A DNA stretch of 9,831 nucleotides from an uncultured Collinsella sp. (lineage in GTDB: Bacteria; Actinomycetota; Coriobacteriia; Coriobacteriales; Coriobacteriaceae), in NCBI GenBank assembly GCA_902495955.1, contig CABUZE010000020.1:1-9831 (forward strand), written 5' to 3'. A program made the position numbers and the translations under genes. Positions 6,554-9,831 of this stretch are shown here, piece after piece. Position 1 is the stretch's first letter, and each line of letters starts with the position of its first letter. The notes below the pieces were generated by a model. That model made no database searches, was not told the DNA's origin, and saw only the letters and a program-made list of their open reading frames with translations.

Positions 6554-7564
6554 CTATCCCCTAAATTCAAAGGTGCTCAGGCCAAACGTCAGCAGATCGC
6601 CGTTGCGCAGCGGGCAGCGCGTGATGCGGCGGTTGTTGACGAGCGTGCCGTTGGTGGAATTGAGATCCTCGATCGACCAGTCCGAACCGGTAAAGGTGAG
6701 CTGGGCGTGACGGCGCGACACGTTGGGGTCGCGCAGGGCGATGTCCGAAACCGAACGCTCGCGACCGATGGTCACCTGCGCGGAAGTGATGCTGTGGCTC
6801 TCGCCGCTCACGACGTCGACGAGCTGGGCGAGCGGGCGCTGCGGGGCGCGGGCGCTCGCCATGTTGGAGGCAATACCGGCTGCGGCGCCAAGGCCCACGG
6901 CGGCGCCGGTCGCGGCGGCTCCGCCCATACCGGCGAGGGCGTCACGAGAGACGGTCTGCGGCACGGGGATGGGCGCGGCGGCGGGGTCGGGGACGTTGGG
7001 CGCAAAGGGATCGGCCACGGCGAGCGGGTCAGGAGCGGCGGCACGGGGCGTCGGCTGCTGGGGCATGGCGGCGGGGTGCTGTTGCTGCGGAGCGGCGAAT
7101 TGCTGCTTGCCGGCGCGGGGAGCGCTTGCGGCGCGGCTTGCGGCCGAGTTGTTCTGGCCCAGGCCATTCTGGTAGGCGCGCTCTTCCTCGTACAGACGGC
7201 CGAGCGTGGGGGCGTCGACGTTCTCGGCAAAGACCGAGAACTTACCGGCACGCAGCTGCGGGTCGATCATAAAGCGAACGAGGGGCTCGCCGACAAACAC
7301 ATAGCGGCGCTTTTCGGCCTGTGCCTTCACAAACTCGCGGACTTCGCGCGAAAGCTCGGGGTAGAACGGGGCGAGCATGGGATCGTCGTCGGCGGCGATC
7401 AGGATGGTATAGAGTGCCGGCGCGGTGTTGACGCCGTTGATCACCAGAGTCTGATCCTCCATGTCGCGAGCGGCCTGCTTGGCAAGCTTCTTAAAGGAGA
7501 ACGGGGCACGGGTGGCACCGAAGATGCCGGCCACGTGGTCCTCGAAGATGTTCAGGAAGTTCAC
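6554..7564 (-). CDS. fhaA: FhaA-like protein (DUF3662/FhaA N-terminal domain plus FHA domain)
   Basis: A 336-residue FHA adaptor. Residues 1-120 match the FhaA N-terminal domain (DUF3662) pattern in outline: an early FEDHVAGIFG, KKLAKQAARDMEDQ and the later RRYVFVGEPLVRFMI. A Gln/Pro/Ala-rich linker (about 137-210) is followed by a Gly/Ala stretch (211-235). The C-terminal FHA domain (about 246-336) has GRE with Arg268, SRRH (283-286) and LNSTNGTLVNN with Asn302 and Asn305. M. tuberculosis FhaA binds phosphorylated MviN/MurJ-type flippase regulators through its FHA domain; no such partner is encoded in this window. The start is GTG at 7564, overlapping the upstream kinase stop as GTGA, with GGAGAG about 9 nt upstream. 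This indicates translational coupling to the kinase. The gene ends in TAG 6 bp before fhaB. Confidence 0.93.
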   Translation of the reverse strand: MNFLNIFEDHVAGIFGATRAPFSFKKLAKQAARDMEDQTLVINGVNTAPALYTILIAADDDPMLAPFYPELSREVREFVKAQAEKRRYVFVGEPLVRFMIDPQLRAGKFSVFAENVDAPTLGRLYEEERAYQNGLGQNNSAASRAASAPRAGKQQFAAPQQQHPAAMPQQPTPRAAAPDPLAVADPFAPNVPDPAAAPIPVPQTVSRDALAGMGGAAATGAAVGLGAAAGIASNMASARAPQRPLAQLVDVVSGESHSITSAQVTIGRERSVSDIALRDPNVSRRHAQLTFTGSDWSIEDLNSTNGTLVNNRRITRCPLRNGDLLTFGLSTFEFRG

Positions 7565-9414
7565 GAAAGATCACTCTCCGTATAGGTTCTTTGGTATCCG
7601 AGCAAATATAGGCATATCCCAACGATTATAGAGGATAGGGTTCCCGCAACCGCCGCCTTGACGACGACCGCGGCCGCAAGGCTGGCAATTTCCATATGGT
7701 GTGCAAGACAGAGCGACGCCGCGGAGCCTATTCCGCAGCCGGCGATGGCAGCGATTGCAGCCAGGTTCGAGCCCTGCTCGGCACGCTTGGCATGGACGTT
7801 GAGCAGCAGAGACGTCAGTGCAGCTGTCGCCGCGACAAGCACGACGGCAACCCAGAAGAGCATGTCTCCCAGCGCTGCGGCAACACTGCCGAGCCCCAGC
7901 ACGCCTCCGGTGGAAAGCGCAACCGTAGCCAGGCGGCCAAAAAGCGCGCCCATCCCCGTGGCGGCCGCGGCGCTTGCCGGGCCGAGCCAAAAGGCCGCGA
8001 TGCCGGCGGCGACCCCGGCGGCAAGGAGGACGTCGCCCGTTAGACAGCCAAGTGCCACCGCGCAGGTGAGCGCGGCGCTCGCGGCGGCCTCGGTGCGGCC
8101 CCAGGCGATCCACCAACCGGACATGCTGGCGGCAAAGAGCACCGCGACGGGCAGCATCGACAGGATGCCCTGCGCCTGCATGGTGGCGTTGGCCATAAGT
8201 ACCAAAAAGCCCACGGCCGAGATAGCCGAGCCAATCTGCGGGGCCAGGCCGGCGGCCGCCCCAATCGCGATGGCCGCGGCAATAAGTCCGGGAAGCGCCG
8301 CGACGCCTGCCGTCTGCATGATCAGAAAGCTAAAGGCACCACACGTTAGCGCCGAGATGGCGCGCATCGTGTAATCGCGCGCGTGGCTCCAGCGCGTGCC
8401 GGCCCAGCCGAGCGCGGGGTCGACCTCGATGGTGTCATCCTCATAGGGCAACGATTCGATATCGTCTGCCGCGCGCTCGTCATCCGACAGCTCGCCCACC
8501 ATCTGCTCCAGGCTGCGACGGCCCTCGCGCACGCTGCCCAAGCCGGCGAGCAGCTGGTCGCAAAATGCCTCGATGCTGCTGGGGCGGTCTTGCGGCATGG
8601 GGGAGAGGGCGCTCATGAGCGCAGCCTCGGCTCCTGGGGGAAAGTGCGGGATGAGCTCGCTAGGGTAGGTGGCACCGCCGATGATGCGGCCGAGCGAGTC
8701 GCCGGGCGTGGCGGCCATAAAGGGAGCGCTGCCGCACAGGCCCTCGTAGATCACGCAGGCGAGGGCAAAGACATCGGCGCGCTCGTCAACCGTGCCAGTC
8801 TCGATGTCGAGCTGCTCGGGTGGCATGTAGCCGATGGTGCCGCCGCGCGCGCCGCCAACGCCGCCGGCAGACGACAGCCGCGCCATGCCAAAGTCGGTGA
8901 GCTTTACATTGCCCGAGTGGTCGATGAGCACGTTGGCGGGCTTAATATCCAGGTGGAGCACGCCGTTGCTATGGGCGAAGGTGAGCGCCTGGCCCAGCGC
9001 GTCGGCAATTGCCGCGGCCTCGTCAAAGGTGAGCGAATGGCCGTCCACGCGATGCAAAAAGTCGGCGAGCGACATGCCGTCGACATATTCCATGACGAGG
9101 TAGGCATAGGCGGTATCGTGCGTAAAGTCGATAACCTGCACGATATTGGGATGTTGAAGCATGGCAGCGGTGTGTGCCTCGCGCAGGACATCCATGATGT
9201 CGCTGGCGGGCATGCCGGCACCGCCTGTGAGGGGGATGCGCTTAATGGCGACGCGACGGCGCAGGTGCGTGTCGCGGCAAATCTCGATGGAGCCAAAACC
9301 GCCGGTCGCGAGCGTCTCGAGCGGCTGAAACCGCTTGAGCAGCTCGCGAGAGCTGGTGCCCTCCAAGGGAACGTCCGGCGAGAACCGGGCGGTATGTTGC
9401 GAGAAAAGCGGCAT
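7561..9414 (-). CDS. Ser/Thr protein kinase with HLD catalytic loop and polytopic C-terminal membrane domain
   Basis: A 617-residue kinase that opens the operon (residue numbers here count from the upstream TTG; subtract 2 for the ATG start). The kinase domain, about 31-294, has a Gly-rich loop LATGGFGS, VAIK with Lys60, HLDIKPAN with Asp158, Lys160 and Asn163, DFG at 176-178, and GTIGYMPPEQ in place of the usual APE region. All catalytic residues are present, but the Arg before the catalytic Asp is Leu, so this is a non-RD kinase. Its activation loop has only one Thr (Thr195, in the GT motif). An acidic segment (about 310-335) leads to an Ala/Gly-rich region of roughly 9-11 membrane helices (about 352-608), instead of the single helix plus PASTA seen in PknB. 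I do not recognise that membrane domain. The ATG at 9414 is chosen because GAGGG lies 6 nt upstream; for the TTG at 9420 the same site would be directly adjacent. Confidence 0.92.
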   Translation of the reverse strand: MPLFSQHTARFSPDVPLEGTSSRELLKRFQPLETLATGGFGSIEICRDTHLRRRVAIKRIPLTGGAGMPASDIMDVLREAHTAAMLQHPNIVQVIDFTHDTAYAYLVMEYVDGMSLADFLHRVDGHSLTFDEAAAIADALGQALTFAHSNGVLHLDIKPANVLIDHSGNVKLTDFGMARLSSAGGVGGARGGTIGYMPPEQLDIETGTVDERADVFALACVIYEGLCGSAPFMAATPGDSLGRIIGGATYPSELIPHFPPGAEAALMSALSPMPQDRPSSIEAFCDQLLAGLGSVREGRRSLEQMVGELSDDERAADDIESLPYEDDTIEVDPALGWAGTRWSHARDYTMRAISALTCGAFSFLIMQTAGVAALPGLIAAAIAIGAAAGLAPQIGSAISAVGFLVLMANATMQAQGILSMLPVAVLFAASMSGWWIAWGRTEAAASAALTCAVALGCLTGDVLLAAGVAAGIAAFWLGPASAAAATGMGALFGRLATVALSTGGVLGLGSVAAALGDMLFWVAVVLVAATAALTSLLLNVHAKRAEQGSNLAAIAAIAGCGIGSAASLCLAHHMEIASLAAAVVVKAAVAGTLSSIIVGICLYLLGYQRTYTESDLS

Positions 9415-9420
9415 GGCCAA

Positions 9421-9425
9421 CCCTC
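9421..9425 (-). promoter_or_regulatory. Ribosome binding site that decides the first kinase start
   Basis: The minus strand reads GAGGG six bases before the ATG at 9414. It touches the in-frame TTG at 9420, which is too close for use, so the ATG is preferred. Confidence 0.6.
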
Positions 9426-9489
9426 GTGCGTTTAAAGTTCGTTTGCGAGCGGCGGGCCGGGGTCAAGCCGTTCGCGGTGGCATAGATGC

Positions 9490-9502
9490 TGCTAGTTTAG
9501 CA
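9490..9502. repeat. Palindrome TGCTA-GTT-TAGCA over the candidate -10
   Basis: A perfect 5-bp inverted repeat with a 3-bp centre lies on top of the putative -10 element of the operon. Its position would suit a repressor or other regulator, but the arms are short and no regulator gene is visible in the window. Confidence 0.3.
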
Positions 9503-9521
9503 CGCTCGCGCGCATGGTGAA
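9494..9521 (-). promoter_or_regulatory. Candidate promoter for the kinase-fha-pstP-rodA-pbpA operon
   Basis: In the 141-bp gap before the first kinase gene, the minus strand has TTCACC (9516-9521) as a weak -35, a 16-bp spacer ending in TGC, and TAAACT (9494-9499) as a -10, giving an extended -10 of the TGn type. The resulting leader would be about 70 nt. It is the only sizeable non-coding stretch upstream of the tightly packed genes, so a promoter is expected here, but both hexamers match the consensus imperfectly. Confidence 0.4.
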
Positions 9522-9555
9522 GGTAGCGGGGCGAGGTGGCCTATCTGACTTGGCC

Positions 9556-9831
9556 TTAGCGCTTCCTCTTGTTCTTCTTCTGCTTGCGCTGTTTGGCCTT
9601 TGCATTCTTGGGCTCGCTTTCCTGCTTGGCCTTGGCAGCGGCCTTTTCGGCCTTCATCTTCTTGCGTTTGGTCTCGATGTGCAGCTTTTTGTTGATGCGC
9701 GCCTTGAGGAAGGAGCCAAACTGCTCGGCATCGCCACGCACAAAGGTGTCCTTAGGGATCGTCACGCCCTGGTCGGCGAACATGGCCACAAAGATGCGCT
9801 CGCCGTCGAGTACGTGGTCGAGCTTCTCAAA
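9556..9831 (-). CDS. Possible YcxB-like protein, C-terminal part (N-terminus beyond the right edge)
   Basis: The frame is open to the window edge, giving 91 residues before a TAA stop at 9556-9558. The visible start FEKLDHVLDGERIFVAMF, followed by VTIPKDTFVRGDAEQFGSFL and KARINKKL, resembles the end of YcxB-like domains, where a strand is followed by an I-P-K-x-x-F motif and a short helix. The last 40 or so residues are a strongly basic, low-complexity Lys/Ala/Gln/Arg tail ending KKNKRKR, which may bind nucleic acid, ribosomes or membrane lipids, though nothing here decides that. A GTG at 9789 and ATG at 9783 lie inside the domain and are not likely starts. It is co-directional with the kinase operon but separated from it by 141 bp, with no clear terminator between. 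The family call rests on a short motif only. Confidence 0.55.
   Translation of the reverse strand, partial: FEKLDHVLDGERIFVAMFADQGVTIPKDTFVRGDAEQFGSFLKARINKKLHIETKRKKMKAEKAAAKAKQESEPKNAKAKQRKQKKNKRKR

Noticed and set aside
9242..9466. Minus-strand ORF covering the promoter region and the kinase N-terminus in another frame
   Set aside because: It overlaps the kinase gene out of frame, is Arg-rich and has no recognisable domain.
9530..9558. GGCC...GGCC stem after the YcxB-like gene as a terminator
   Set aside because: The stem is only 4 bp and no T-tract follows, so it does not qualify as an intrinsic terminator.

Overview
The window is a high-GC stretch in which every convincing gene lies on the minus strand, so transcription runs from right to left. 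The gene set and order match the actinobacterial growth and division cluster fhaA-fhaB-pstP-rodA-pbpA-pknA-pknB (Mycobacterium tuberculosis Rv0020c-Rv0014c). GC content, short intergenic spacers and protein style suggest an actinobacterium, most likely a member of the Coriobacteriia (Collinsella-like). The phylum follows from synteny. The class and genus are inference.

Layout in the direction of transcription: (1) 9831-9556, the 3' end of an unrelated gene, probably a YcxB-like protein with a very Lys-rich tail. (2) 9555-9415, an intergenic region with a candidate promoter and a small palindrome. (3) 9414-7561, a Ser/Thr kinase with an HLD rather than HRD catalytic loop and a large polytopic membrane domain. 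(4) 7564-6554, an FhaA-like protein (DUF3662-type N-terminus plus FHA). (5) 6547-6131, an FhaB-like membrane-anchored FHA protein. (6) 6134-4236, a PstP-like PP2C phosphatase with an unusually long Pro/Ala/Glu-rich N-terminal extension. (7) 4219-1349, a single 956-residue protein that fuses a RodA/FtsW (SEDS) glycosyltransferase to a PbpA-type class B penicillin-binding protein. (8) 1348-1217, the largest gap in the cluster. (9) 1216-1, a PknB-type PASTA kinase cut by the left window edge in its first PASTA repeat.

The first four cluster genes are tightly packed (4-bp GTGA and ATGA overlaps, or a 6-bp gap), and only 16 bp separate the phosphatase from the fusion, so they look like one translationally coupled operon. 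Functionally it is a peptidoglycan synthase (polymerase and crosslinker in one chain) surrounded by its probable phospho-signalling apparatus: two kinases, one phosphatase and two phosphothreonine readers.

The most notable items are the natural RodA-PbpA fusion, the non-RD kinase with a polytopic domain at the head of the operon where a PknA might be expected, the long disordered arm on the phosphatase, and the Asp that replaces the second activation-loop Thr in PknB. No RNA genes, mobile elements, CRISPR arrays or convincing terminators were seen.
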